NCBI GenBank assembly: GCA_009921785.1
Contig: RFXE01000090.1
Coordinates: forward strand, 1-7,140
Reading direction: 5' to 3'
From: Alphaproteobacteria bacterium
GTDB lineage: Bacteria; Pseudomonadota; Alphaproteobacteria; Rhizobiales; Beijerinckiaceae
DNA: 7,140 nucleotides
The notes under the pieces are model-generated. The model was not told the DNA's origin. It saw only the letters and a list, made by a program, of their open reading frames with translations, and did not search any database. Position 1 is the stretch's first letter, and every line of letters starts with the position of its first letter. Both the position numbers and the translations under genes were made by a program. This document shows, piece after piece, positions 1 to 6,490 of this stretch.

Positions 1-1614
1 GAGGAAACACTGCGTCTTGAAGAAACCCGCTTCCGCAAAACACTGGAGCGCGGTTTGACGATGCTTGATGACGAAACAAAATCGCTTTCGTCAGGTGGCA
101 AATTCTCGGGCGAGACGGCCTTCACGCTTTATGACACATACGGCTTCCCGCTTGACTTAACGCAGGACGCTTTGCGCCCTCGCGGTATTGCTGTTGATAC
201 GGATGCCTTTAACGCGGCAATGGAACGGCAACGTGAAAAGGCCCGCGCGGCCTGGTCGGGTTCAGGCGAAGCCGCAACAGATACGGTGTGGTTTGCTGTA
301 AAAGAAAAAGTCGGTGCAACGGAATTCTTGGGCTATGACACCGAGCAGGCGGAAGGTGTAATCCGCGCGCTTGTTTCAAATGGTCAGGTTGTTGATCGCT
401 TAACCAAAGGCCAAACCGGTTTCGTTGTTTTGAACCAGACGCCCTTCTATGGTGAGAGCGGCGGTCAAGTTGGTGATACAGGCGTGATGACGGGCAGTGG
501 TTTGTCGCTGCGTATCACAGACACACAGAAAAAACTCGGCGATCTCTTTGTGCATGTCGTCACCGTTGAAGAGGGTGAAGCAACGATTGATGCGGCGCTC
601 GAATTGCATGTCGATCATACGCGTCGGAGTGCCGTGCGCGCCAATCACTCGGCAACCCATTTGCTGCATGAGGCCTTGCGTCAAGTGTTAGGAGATCATG
701 TCGCACAGAAGGGTTCGCTCGTTGCGCCGGAACGCCTTCGTTTCGATTTCTCTCACACGAAGCCGATCTCTGATGAAGAGATTGCGCGGATCGAAGACAT
801 CGCCAATCGTGTGGTGCTGCAGAACGAACCTGTCGTGACGCGTTTGATGGGTGTTGAAGAAGCCATCGAAAGTGGCGCGCGCGCGCTCTTTGGCGAAAAA
901 TATGGCGATGAGGTTCGTGTCGTCTCTATGGGTACTGAACCCGGCGCGAACAAAGCCTATTCGATTGAGCTCTGCGGCGGTACGCATGTGATCCGCACCG
1001 GTGATATTGGTTTGATCAGCATTGTGTCAGAGTCAGGTGTCGCAGCGGGTACGCGTCGTGTTGAAGCGATGACGGGGGACGCCGCGCGACGCCATCTCGC
1101 TTCTGAAGCAAAGAAGCTCAGAGATTTGGCCTCGCTTCTCAAAGTTGCGCCGCAAGACGCCGCAGATCGTTTGTCCGCCATTATCGATGAGCGCAAGAAA
1201 TTCGAACGTGATCTTGCTGATGCACGAAAGAAACTGGCAATGGGCGGCGGCGGATCTTCTGGCTCGTCCGAGGTTGCCGAAATCAATGGTATTAAATTTA
1301 TGGGTCGTCGCGTTGAAGGCGTTGAGATGAAAGATCTCAAAGGCCTTGCCGATGACGCGAAGGCGCAATTGGGTTCGGCTGTTATTGCGCTCGTGAATGT
1401 GGGTGAAGATGGCAAAGCCGGGCTCGTTGTTGCAGTAACAGAAGATCTTACAAAGCGATTCAATGCGGTTGATCTTGTTCGTGTCGGATCTGAGGCGCTT
1501 GGTGGCAAAGGCGGCGGTGGTCGTCCAGATATGGCGCAAGCGGGGGGACCCGATGGCGCGAAAGCTGATGCTGCGCTTGAAGCGATTGCGGGCGTGTTAC
1601 GGAGTGCAGGATGA
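1..1614 (+). CDS. alaS: Alanyl-tRNA synthetase, 3' part (5' end outside window)
   Basis: AlaRS charges tRNA-Ala with alanine in the cytoplasm and hydrolyses mischarged Ser- or Gly-tRNA-Ala. The reading frame is open from base 1, so the visible 537 residues are the C-terminal part of an enzyme usually near 880 aa; the aminoacylation core lies upstream. Visible residue 1 is codon 1-3. The segment FRKTLERG near residue 11 and the LYDTYGFPLDLT region match the end of the tRNA-recognition domain. The editing domain follows, with TPFYGESGGQVGD at 147-159 and the zinc/editing ligands HSATH (216-220) and CGGTH (325-329), all intact. A helical linker with a Gly/Ser-rich patch near residue 415 leads to the C-Ala/DHHA1 domain, with GGGGRPDMAQAGG around 504-516. 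A TTG at 55 is not the real start, because homology continues upstream of it. The stop overlaps the next gene's ATG. Identity is very secure. Confidence 0.97.
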   Translation, partial: EETLRLEETRFRKTLERGLTMLDDETKSLSSGGKFSGETAFTLYDTYGFPLDLTQDALRPRGIAVDTDAFNAAMERQREKARAAWSGSGEAATDTVWFAVKEKVGATEFLGYDTEQAEGVIRALVSNGQVVDRLTKGQTGFVVLNQTPFYGESGGQVGDTGVMTGSGLSLRITDTQKKLGDLFVHVVTVEEGEATIDAALELHVDHTRRSAVRANHSATHLLHEALRQVLGDHVAQKGSLVAPERLRFDFSHTKPISDEEIARIEDIANRVVLQNEPVVTRLMGVEEAIESGARALFGEKYGDEVRVVSMGTEPGANKAYSIELCGGTHVIRTGDIGLISIVSESGVAAGTRRVEAMTGDAARRHLASEAKKLRDLASLLKVAPQDAADRLSAIIDERKKFERDLADARKKLAMGGGGSSGSSEVAEINGIKFMGRRVEGVEMKDLKGLADDAKAQLGSAVIALVNVGEDGKAGLVVAVTEDLTKRFNAVDLVRVGSEALGGKGGGGRPDMAQAGGPDGAKADAALEAIAGVLRSAG

Positions 1615-2822
1615 GTGCGCGCCGCGCGGCAGCTTCACATCATCACTCGCCCGCGCGCACTCGTGTTTACGCCATTCTTGAACAGGCTTTGCCTGATGAT
1701 CAGCTATCGCGCCTTGTTCATGCGATTTTGATCATTTTAGCGCTTTGCAGCGTGTCGTCGGTTGTACTTGAATCTGTCCCGTCACTTCGCTTTCGTTTTG
1801 AAAATCTGTTCTTTGTCATTGAGCTCGTAACGGTTACGATTTTCACAATCGAGTATTGTTTACGATTATGGGTTGCGCCGCTTCATCCACCTTTCAGGCG
1901 ATTAAGCGCGCTTCATGCGGCGTTTCGATACGCAATCAGCCTTCCAGCGCTGATCGATCTTCTCACAATTATTCCTTTTTATCTTGCGCTTGTATCACCC
2001 GCTGATCTGCGTGTGTTCATTGTTTTCCGCATCATCCGGTTCTTAAAGATTGCGCGTTATTCGCCCGGCATGCGTTCGCTTTATGAAGCCATCGTGAATG
2101 AACGTCGCGCGCTTCTTGCGTGCTTGATAATATTAGGTTCGCTTGTTCTTGCGGCAGCCTCCATCATGCATCTGGCTGAACATGACGCACAGCCAGAAAA
2201 ATTTGGTACTATTCCTGACGCGATGTGGTGGGCGGTCGTGACATTGACGACAGTCGGCTATGGCGATGTCGTGCCTATTACCGCATTGGGCAAAGTGATA
2301 GCCGGCATCATTGCCATTATGGGATTGGGCATGTTGGCGCTGCCGGTGGGTATCATCGCGACCTCATTCGCTGAAGTCATTCATCGTCGTGACTTCGTCG
2401 TGACATGGGGTATGGTTTCGCGTGTGCCCCTTTTTAGTGAACTTGATGCCGATGATGTGGCACAGATCATGCGCTTCTTGCGCTCTCATACTGCAGTTCC
2501 AGGCGAGATCCTTGTTAGGCGGGGTGAGATTGGTCATTCGATGTATTTCATTGCGTCGGGCCAGATTGAACTTGATCGGCCAAACCACCAGAAATCCATT
2601 TTGAGCGAAGGTGATTTTTTCGGCGAGCTGGCTGTTCTCAATCCCGCGCCGCGGACGACTACCGCGCGCGCATTAATACGCTCTGATCTGCTTGTGCTTG
2701 ATGCGTCTGATTTACGACTCTTGATGACTGATCGCCCTGAACTTGGTCGCCGTGTCGAAGAGGCCTCGCGTGAACATCACACTGAGATGATTGATGACTC
2801 ATCTCAAACGGATCGGTCATAA
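1611..2822 (+). CDS. Voltage-sensor-type K+ channel with cyclic-nucleotide-binding domain
   Basis: This is a predicted inner-membrane potassium channel of 403 aa. Approximate segments are S1 34-56, S2 64-88, S3 107-128, S4 132-150, S5 165-190, pore helix 203-213, filter TTVGYGD 213-219 and S6 224-256. A short linker leads to a cNMP-binding domain (about 272-385). S4 carries R134, R140, R143, K146 and R149 at multiples of three residues; S2 has acidic E71 and E81, and S3 has D116, as in Kv channels. The phosphate-binding cassette GDFFGELAVLNPAPRTTT (334-351) keeps G338, E339 and R348, so cAMP or cGMP binding is likely. The pore and CNBD resemble the Mesorhizobium channel MloK1, including QPEKFG before the pore helix, but S4 here is richer in basic residues. 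The ATG overlaps the alaS stop and has GGAG at 1601-1604, which favours coupled translation. Gating by both ligand and voltage is inferred, not shown. Confidence 0.93.
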   Translation: MSARRAAASHHHSPARTRVYAILEQALPDDQLSRLVHAILIILALCSVSSVVLESVPSLRFRFENLFFVIELVTVTIFTIEYCLRLWVAPLHPPFRRLSALHAAFRYAISLPALIDLLTIIPFYLALVSPADLRVFIVFRIIRFLKIARYSPGMRSLYEAIVNERRALLACLIILGSLVLAAASIMHLAEHDAQPEKFGTIPDAMWWAVVTLTTVGYGDVVPITALGKVIAGIIAIMGLGMLALPVGIIATSFAEVIHRRDFVVTWGMVSRVPLFSELDADDVAQIMRFLRSHTAVPGEILVRRGEIGHSMYFIASGQIELDRPNHQKSILSEGDFFGELAVLNPAPRTTTARALIRSDLLVLDASDLRLLMTDRPELGRRVEEASREHHTEMIDDSSQTDRS

Positions 2823-2825
2823 ATA

Positions 2826-2850
2826 AAAAGCCCCGCAGAGCGGGGCTTTT
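2826..2850. terminator. Bidirectional intrinsic terminator
   Basis: A perfect 11-bp inverted repeat (2826-2836 with 2840-2850) encloses the loop AGA. Its core is GCCCCGC/GCGGGGC, flanked by AAAA on the left and TTTT on the right. The + strand transcript therefore ends its stem in a U tract 4 nt after the channel stop codon. The - strand transcript ends in five U residues 21 nt beyond the icd stop. It lies between two convergent genes and can serve both. Confidence 0.93.
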
Positions 2851-2871
2851 GGTTTCGAACGCGTAAATCCT

Positions 2872-4083
2872 TTACGCCATTTTCTTTTTCAGAATTTCAT
2901 CAACTTTATCGAGGAAGCCCGTTGTCGATAACCATTTTTGATCGGCACCGACGAGAAGCGCCAAGTCTTTTGTCATGAAACCTGTTTCAACTGTTTCAAC
3001 ACAGACTTGTTCGAGTGTATCGGAGAATCGCGCGAGAGCCTCATTTCCATCAAGTTTCGCACGATGAGCGAGGCCACGCGTCCACGCAAAGATCGACGCA
3101 ATTGAATTGGTCGATGTTTCCTTGCCCTTCTGATGTTCGCGATAATGGCGTGTCACTGTGCCATGAGCCGCTTCCGCTTCGACGGTTTGACCATCGGGTG
3201 TCATAAGAACCGAGGTCATCAAACCTAAGGAACCGAAGCCTTGTGCGACAATATCGGACTGCACATCGCCATCATAGTTTTTGCAGGCCCAAACATAACC
3301 GCCAGACCATTTAAGTGCGGATGCCACCATGTCATCGATCAATCGATGTTCATAAGTGATACCTAAAGACGCAAATTTGCTTTTGAATTCGGCGTCATAG
3401 ATCTCTTGGAAGATATCCTTGAAACGGCCGTCATAGGCTTTCAGGATCGTGTTCTTCGTCGAGAGATAGACGGGATATTTGCGCTGCAAGCCGTAATTCA
3501 ATGACGCGCGCGCAAAGTCGCGGATCGAGTCATCGAGATTATACATGGCCATCGCGACACCGGCGTCCGGGAATTTGAAGACTTCCTTTTCGATCACCGT
3601 TCCGTCATCGCCTTCGAACTTGATCGTCATGCGGCCTTTGCCCGGCACTTTGAAATCGGTCGCGCGATATTGATCGCCAAATGCGTGACGGCCGACCACG
3701 ATGGGCTGGGTCCAATGCGGCACGAGGCGCGGTACGTTTTTGCAAATGATCGGCTCGCGGAAAATCACGCCGCCCAGAATATTGCGGATCGTGCCATTCG
3801 GCGATTTCCACATTTCTTTGAGATTGAATTCTTTAACGCGCGCTTCGTCCGGTGTGATGGTCGCGCATTTTACGCCGACGCCATATTTCTTGATCGCGTT
3901 AGCCGAGTCGATGGTGACTTGGTCATTTGTCGCATCACGGTTTTCAACCGAGAGATCATAATAATGAAGATCGACATCGAGATAGGGATGGATCAGCTTA
4001 TCGCGGATATAGTGCCAGATGATCCGGGTCATCTCATCGCCATCGAGTTCAACGACCGGGTTTGCGACCTTAATTTTTGCCAT
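2872..4083 (-). CDS. icd: NADP-dependent isocitrate dehydrogenase (dimeric, eukaryote-like type)
   Basis: The enzyme converts isocitrate and NADP+ to 2-oxoglutarate, CO2 and NADPH in the TCA cycle. The 403-aa length and sequence match the homodimeric class that includes human IDH1, not the E. coli-type enzyme. Substrate residues align with the human ones: T76 (human T77), S94, R100, R109 and R132 sit in TITPDE, MWKSPNGTIR, IFRE and GRHAFGD, with Y139 in DQYRATDF. Catalytic K210 is in STKNT, and the metal ligands D250, D273 and D277 are in RLIDD and YDGDVQSD. The NADP region AAHGTVTRHY (305-314) is intact. The start is supported by AAGAGGA (complement of 4091-4097), 7 nt before the ATG. The gene is convergent with the channel gene and divergent from the NDUFA12 gene. 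One oddity is H123 in VPHW, where relatives that I recall have Gly. Confidence 0.98.
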   Translation of the reverse strand: MAKIKVANPVVELDGDEMTRIIWHYIRDKLIHPYLDVDLHYYDLSVENRDATNDQVTIDSANAIKKYGVGVKCATITPDEARVKEFNLKEMWKSPNGTIRNILGGVIFREPIICKNVPRLVPHWTQPIVVGRHAFGDQYRATDFKVPGKGRMTIKFEGDDGTVIEKEVFKFPDAGVAMAMYNLDDSIRDFARASLNYGLQRKYPVYLSTKNTILKAYDGRFKDIFQEIYDAEFKSKFASLGITYEHRLIDDMVASALKWSGGYVWACKNYDGDVQSDIVAQGFGSLGLMTSVLMTPDGQTVEAEAAHGTVTRHYREHQKGKETSTNSIASIFAWTRGLAHRAKLDGNEALARFSDTLEQVCVETVETGFMTKDLALLVGADQKWLSTTGFLDKVDEILKKKMA

Positions 4084-4105
4084 TATCCCATCCTCTTTGA
4101 TCCAT

Positions 4106-4148
4106 GCGCCTCGGGCCCTCTGAGTGGGGCCCTGAACCGCTTTTTTTT
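4106..4148 (+). terminator. Hairpin plus T8, terminator-like on + strand, inside the icd leader
   Basis: The stem pairs GGGCCC (4113-4118) with GGGCCC (4127-4132) around the loop TCTGAGTG. It extends outward through T4111-A4135 and C4112-G4134, then, after a small internal loop, GCG (4106-4108) with CGC (4138-4140). Eight T residues follow at once (4141-4148). Read on the + strand this has the form of an intrinsic terminator that would stop antisense or read-through transcripts before the NDUFA12 gene. Read on the - strand it is an A8 tract and a GC-rich hairpin in the icd 5' leader. The form is seen directly; the function is inferred. Confidence 0.5.
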
Positions 4149-4158
4149 AATCGAGGCG

Positions 4159-4187
4159 TTTCTAGCAGAGGCTTGGGCTTCGGGCAA
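4159..4187 (-). promoter_or_regulatory. Candidate icd promoter
   Basis: On the - strand, TTGCCC (complement of 4182-4187) and TAGAAA (complement of 4159-4164) are separated by 17 bp. Each matches four of six bases of the sigma-70-type consensus. Transcription would begin near 4152, giving icd a leader of about 70 nt that contains the hairpin at 4106-4140. The call rests on the motif match alone. Confidence 0.3.
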
Positions 4188-4234
4188 AGCACACCTTAGG
4201 CGAAGGAGGCATGCCAGAAGCGGGCAGGGAAGAC

Positions 4235-4263
4235 TGGACAAATCGGGTCTGCCTCGCCATAGT
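4235..4263 (+). promoter_or_regulatory. Candidate promoter for the NDUFA12-family gene
   Basis: TGGACA (4235-4240) and CATAGT (4258-4263) are 17 bp apart and match five and four of six consensus bases. The predicted start near 4270 leaves a leader of about 34 nt before the ATG at 4304. This promoter lies inside the upstream in-frame extension of the open frame, which argues that the extension is not coding. Confidence 0.38.
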
Positions 4264-4288
4264 CCGGCCCGTTTTCAGGGTATTTCCC

Positions 4289-4293
4289 GGGGA
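4289..4293 (+). promoter_or_regulatory. Ribosome binding site selecting the 4304 start
   Basis: GGGGA lies 10 nt before ATG 4304. The in-frame ATG at 4211 instead has its GGAGG only one base upstream, which is too close for normal initiation. This supports the shorter 136-aa product. Confidence 0.45.
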
Positions 4294-4303
4294 TAATCAC
4301 GCC

Positions 4304-4714
4304 ATGATCCGTTTGCTCACACTCATTTTCACTTGGTGGAACGGTGCCACGATCGGCACGCTTTTTCACACCTGGCGAAAAGGGGAATTTGTCGGGGTGG
4401 ATCAATTCGGCAATCGCTATTTTCAGACAAAAGGCGGGGTCAAGGATCCGGCCTTGGGCATTGTGCGCCGTTGGGTGATTTATAATGGCGAAGCGGAAGC
4501 CTCGCGCATTCCGCCCGGCTGGTATGGCTGGATGCATCACAAGCTGGCTGTTCCGCCGTCTGAAGAAAACTATAAGGCGCGGGAGTGGGAATTGCCTCAT
4601 CTCCAGAATCGTACAGGTACTGCCGATGCTTGGCGGCCGCAGGGGTCCATCCTGTCCGCTGGACAAAGGCCAAAAGTAACTGGCGATTACACGCCATGGT
4701 CGCCGGAAGCGTGA
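4304..4714 (+). CDS. NADH:ubiquinone oxidoreductase NDUFA12-family subunit
   Basis: The 136-aa product belongs to the NDUFA12/B17.2 family, an accessory subunit of respiratory complex I found in mitochondria and Alphaproteobacteria. It binds the peripheral arm facing the cytoplasm and has no predicted membrane span. Family signatures run in order: FTWWNGATIGTLFHTWRKG (8-26), VGVDQFGNRYFQ (29-40), RRWVIYNG (54-61), IPPGWYGWMHHK (68-79), and PHLQNRTGTADAWRPQGS near 98-115. TGDYTPWSPE closes the protein. The open frame reaches back to 4211, but the extra 31 residues do not resemble the family, whose proteins begin just before the FTWWNG block, so the start was set at 4304. No nuo genes are visible nearby. 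Its own promoter candidate at 4235 suggests a separate transcript. Confidence 0.93.
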   Translation: MIRLLTLIFTWWNGATIGTLFHTWRKGEFVGVDQFGNRYFQTKGGVKDPALGIVRRWVIYNGEAEASRIPPGWYGWMHHKLAVPPSEENYKAREWELPHLQNRTGTADAWRPQGSILSAGQRPKVTGDYTPWSPEA

Positions 4715-4715
4715 T

Positions 4716-4743
4716 CTGATTTTTCTGTCGTTTTTCGTAAAAT
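4716..4743 (+). promoter_or_regulatory. Weak candidate promoter for the glycosyltransferase-DUF6165 gene
   Basis: TAAAAT at 4738-4743 matches five of six -10 bases, but the partner CTGATT (4716-4721, 16-bp spacer) is a poor -35. The AT-rich gap 4715-4815 has no other convincing promoter and no terminator after the NDUFA12 gene, so read-through from that gene is equally possible. Confidence 0.2.
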
Positions 4744-4801
4744 TTGAGTGATCGGTTTCAAAAGTTTGTGAGTGGTATCGCGTAATTGTGTCGGCTTCCC
4801 T

Positions 4802-4808
4802 TGAGGAG
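4802..4808 (+). promoter_or_regulatory. Ribosome binding site selecting the 4816 start
   Basis: GAGGAGA sits 7 nt before ATG 4816, an ideal spacing. The frame is open back to a TTG at 4786, but that codon has no Shine-Dalgarno sequence and the ribosome site would fall inside its reading frame. Confidence 0.7.
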
Positions 4809-4815
4809 ATCGATC

Positions 4816-6399
4816 ATGAATGCCCCGGTAGATTCTCAAATTTCTGGAAATCCGATGCTCCGCGCCCCGAGTCAGCAGGAGGTCAGCCATCTTTTTGCGC
4901 TGGCCGAACATGAGATCATTCATGGTCGCTTGACCGAAGCTTTGCTTCTCTTGCGGTTCATCCGTTCAATTGACCCGAGCCACACAGACGCAGCGGCACG
5001 AACAGCGCTTGTTCTCTTTCGCCGTGAACAATGGGCAGATGCTTGGGATGCGTTTGATATCCGATTTAAGCTAATGCCCTCCCAACCTTCGGTGACGCTG
5101 CGGAATGCTGATGGAAGTCGCAGAGACGTTCCGCGGTGGAGCGGTGGTCCGCCGCCGAAAAAGCTTTTAGTTATGGATGAGCAAGGGCTCGGCGATACAA
5201 TTCATTTCTCACGCTTTTTGCGCTTCCTCGTTGAGAAGGGCGTTGATGTTACATTCGTTACACATCGTATTTTGTTTGATTTGTTAAAGACGTTGGACTT
5301 GCCGATCACGTTAAAGCCAAGTGATGAACCGGGAAGTGTTGAAGGGGTCGGCGGATGGACACCGCTTCTTCATATTCCGCGCGCGTTAAATATTGATCCT
5401 GCGCGCTATAGTGAAACGGTTCCCTATATTAAAGCGGATCCGGTTCGCGTTGAAAAATGGAAAGCGAAGCTTCCGAAAGATAAGTTTTTAATTGGCATTG
5501 CGTGGGCTGGAAATCCCGATTCACCGGCTGAGAAGGGGCGTTCGGCACCCCTTGAAACATTTGCGCCCCTCGCTGAACTTCCAAATGTCGCGTTAGTCGT
5601 TTTGCAAAAAGGGAAAGGTCTTCAAGAGACGGAGACCGTATCTTTTGCTGATCGTCTCATTCGCTTAGGCGATGATTTTGATGAAGGCGGTCAGGCCTTT
5701 CTCGATTCTGCAGCTGTGATGATGTCGCTCGATCGTGTTGTGAGCGTTGATACGTCAATTCTTCATGTAGCTGGCGCTTTGGGGCGGCCAACTGATTTGT
5801 TACTGCGGCGTGAACCTGATTGGCGATGGCTTGCGCGCGAAAGCGATAATGTCTGGTATCCATCCGTCACGTTGTTCCGTCAGAAGACAGCAGGCGATTG
5901 GCGCGAACCGATGGAAACAATTCGTGACAATCTTCTCCGCGTCATGGGCAAAGGCTCGGATGGGGAAGCACCTGCTTCGGTAAAGAGTGAGCTTCCGTCA
6001 GAGCCTACGCGTCCGCTTGTCCCAGTCTCGGTTGGCGAACTTGCCGATCGGCGAGGCATTCTTGATCTCAAGACCGAACGTGCGTCGCAGAAATCCGTAA
6101 AGGCGGAGGCGAAGCGCCAACGTGCGGCACTTGATCCGGCATGGGAGGCCGTGCTCGTGCAGAATGACGCACTCGTTGGTCTTGATGCCGAATTACGGGC
6201 CATCAATGCCGAGCTGTGGGAGGTCGAGGATCGGCTTCGGCTTGCTGAAGCGCAGAAAGTATTCGACGAGAGCTTTGTGGCTCTGGCGCGCTCTGTGTAT
6301 CGCCTGAATGATCGCCGTTCGGAAATCAAACGGCGGATTGACCGGATGGCGGGTTCGACCTTCACCGAGATCAAATCCTATGCTGGCAAGAGAAAATGA
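4816..6399 (+). CDS. TPR / GT9-like glycosyltransferase fused to a DUF6165 domain
   Basis: This 527-aa cytoplasmic protein has no signal peptide or clear membrane span. Residues 24-88 are helical and TPR-like (HGRLTEALLLLRFIRSIDP, then REQWADAWDAFDIRF). Residues 115-375 resemble the two Rossmann halves of heptosyltransferase-like GT9 proteins that follow TPRs: EQGLGDTIHFSRFL (122-135), IGIAWAGNPD (226-235), SVDTSILHVAGALGRP (310-325) and DWRWL (335-339). A Ser/Pro/Glu-rich linker (376-401) leads to a DUF6165-like domain (about 402-524) with SVGELADRRGILDLK, AINAELWEVEDRLR, ARSVYRLNDRRSEIKRRID and EIKSY near its end. It probably transfers a sugar in envelope or surface-glycan synthesis, but donor and acceptor cannot be read from the sequence. 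DUF6165 has no function known to me. The glycosyltransferase class is an inference from motifs; the domain order is seen directly. Confidence 0.86.
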   Translation: MNAPVDSQISGNPMLRAPSQQEVSHLFALAEHEIIHGRLTEALLLLRFIRSIDPSHTDAAARTALVLFRREQWADAWDAFDIRFKLMPSQPSVTLRNADGSRRDVPRWSGGPPPKKLLVMDEQGLGDTIHFSRFLRFLVEKGVDVTFVTHRILFDLLKTLDLPITLKPSDEPGSVEGVGGWTPLLHIPRALNIDPARYSETVPYIKADPVRVEKWKAKLPKDKFLIGIAWAGNPDSPAEKGRSAPLETFAPLAELPNVALVVLQKGKGLQETETVSFADRLIRLGDDFDEGGQAFLDSAAVMMSLDRVVSVDTSILHVAGALGRPTDLLLRREPDWRWLARESDNVWYPSVTLFRQKTAGDWREPMETIRDNLLRVMGKGSDGEAPASVKSELPSEPTRPLVPVSVGELADRRGILDLKTERASQKSVKAEAKRQRAALDPAWEAVLVQNDALVGLDAELRAINAELWEVEDRLRLAEAQKVFDESFVALARSVYRLNDRRSEIKRRIDRMAGSTFTEIKSYAGKRK

Positions 6400-6476
6400 T
6401 CCTCTGACGGCTTTGGCCTTTTTCCCGCCCCCCTTACCGTGCTAGAGCCCGATCCGCCTGATTTGTTTTTGGGTGT

Positions 6477-6482
6477 GAGAGG
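6477..6482 (+). promoter_or_regulatory. Ribosome binding site selecting the 6491 start
   Basis: GAGAGG lies 8 nt before ATG 6491. The in-frame TTG at 6485 is too close to this site, and ATG 6506 has only a poor AGAG upstream. ATG 6506 would still leave a usable signal peptide, so the start is probable rather than certain. Confidence 0.5.
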
Positions 6483-6490
6483 CATTGGGG

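Noticed and set aside
873..890. Alternating GC run inside alaS as a structural or Z-DNA element
   Set aside because: It is explained by consecutive Gly-Ala-Arg-Ala-Leu codons in a conserved coding region.
957..1508. - strand open frame of 183 codons inside alaS
   Set aside because: It mirrors conserved alaS codons on the other strand. The Ser/Arg/Ala-rich translation is typical of a shadow frame.
3670..4296. Long + strand open frame (208 codons) opposite icd
   Set aside because: It is antisense to a fully conserved icd gene and runs through the icd leader and both candidate promoters. Its protein shows no recognisable family motifs, and its openness follows from icd codon usage.
4196..4666. 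- strand open frame across the NDUFA12-family gene
   Set aside because: It overlaps a gene with clear family signatures on the opposite strand and has no recognisable domain.
5880..6374. - strand open frame of 164 codons opposite the DUF6165 region
   Set aside because: The translation is Ser/Arg-rich low complexity, and the + strand frame carries the conserved motifs.
6409..6423. GGC-TTTG-GCC followed by T5 after the glycosyltransferase-DUF6165 gene as a terminator
   Set aside because: The stem is only 3 bp, too weak for a confident intrinsic terminator.
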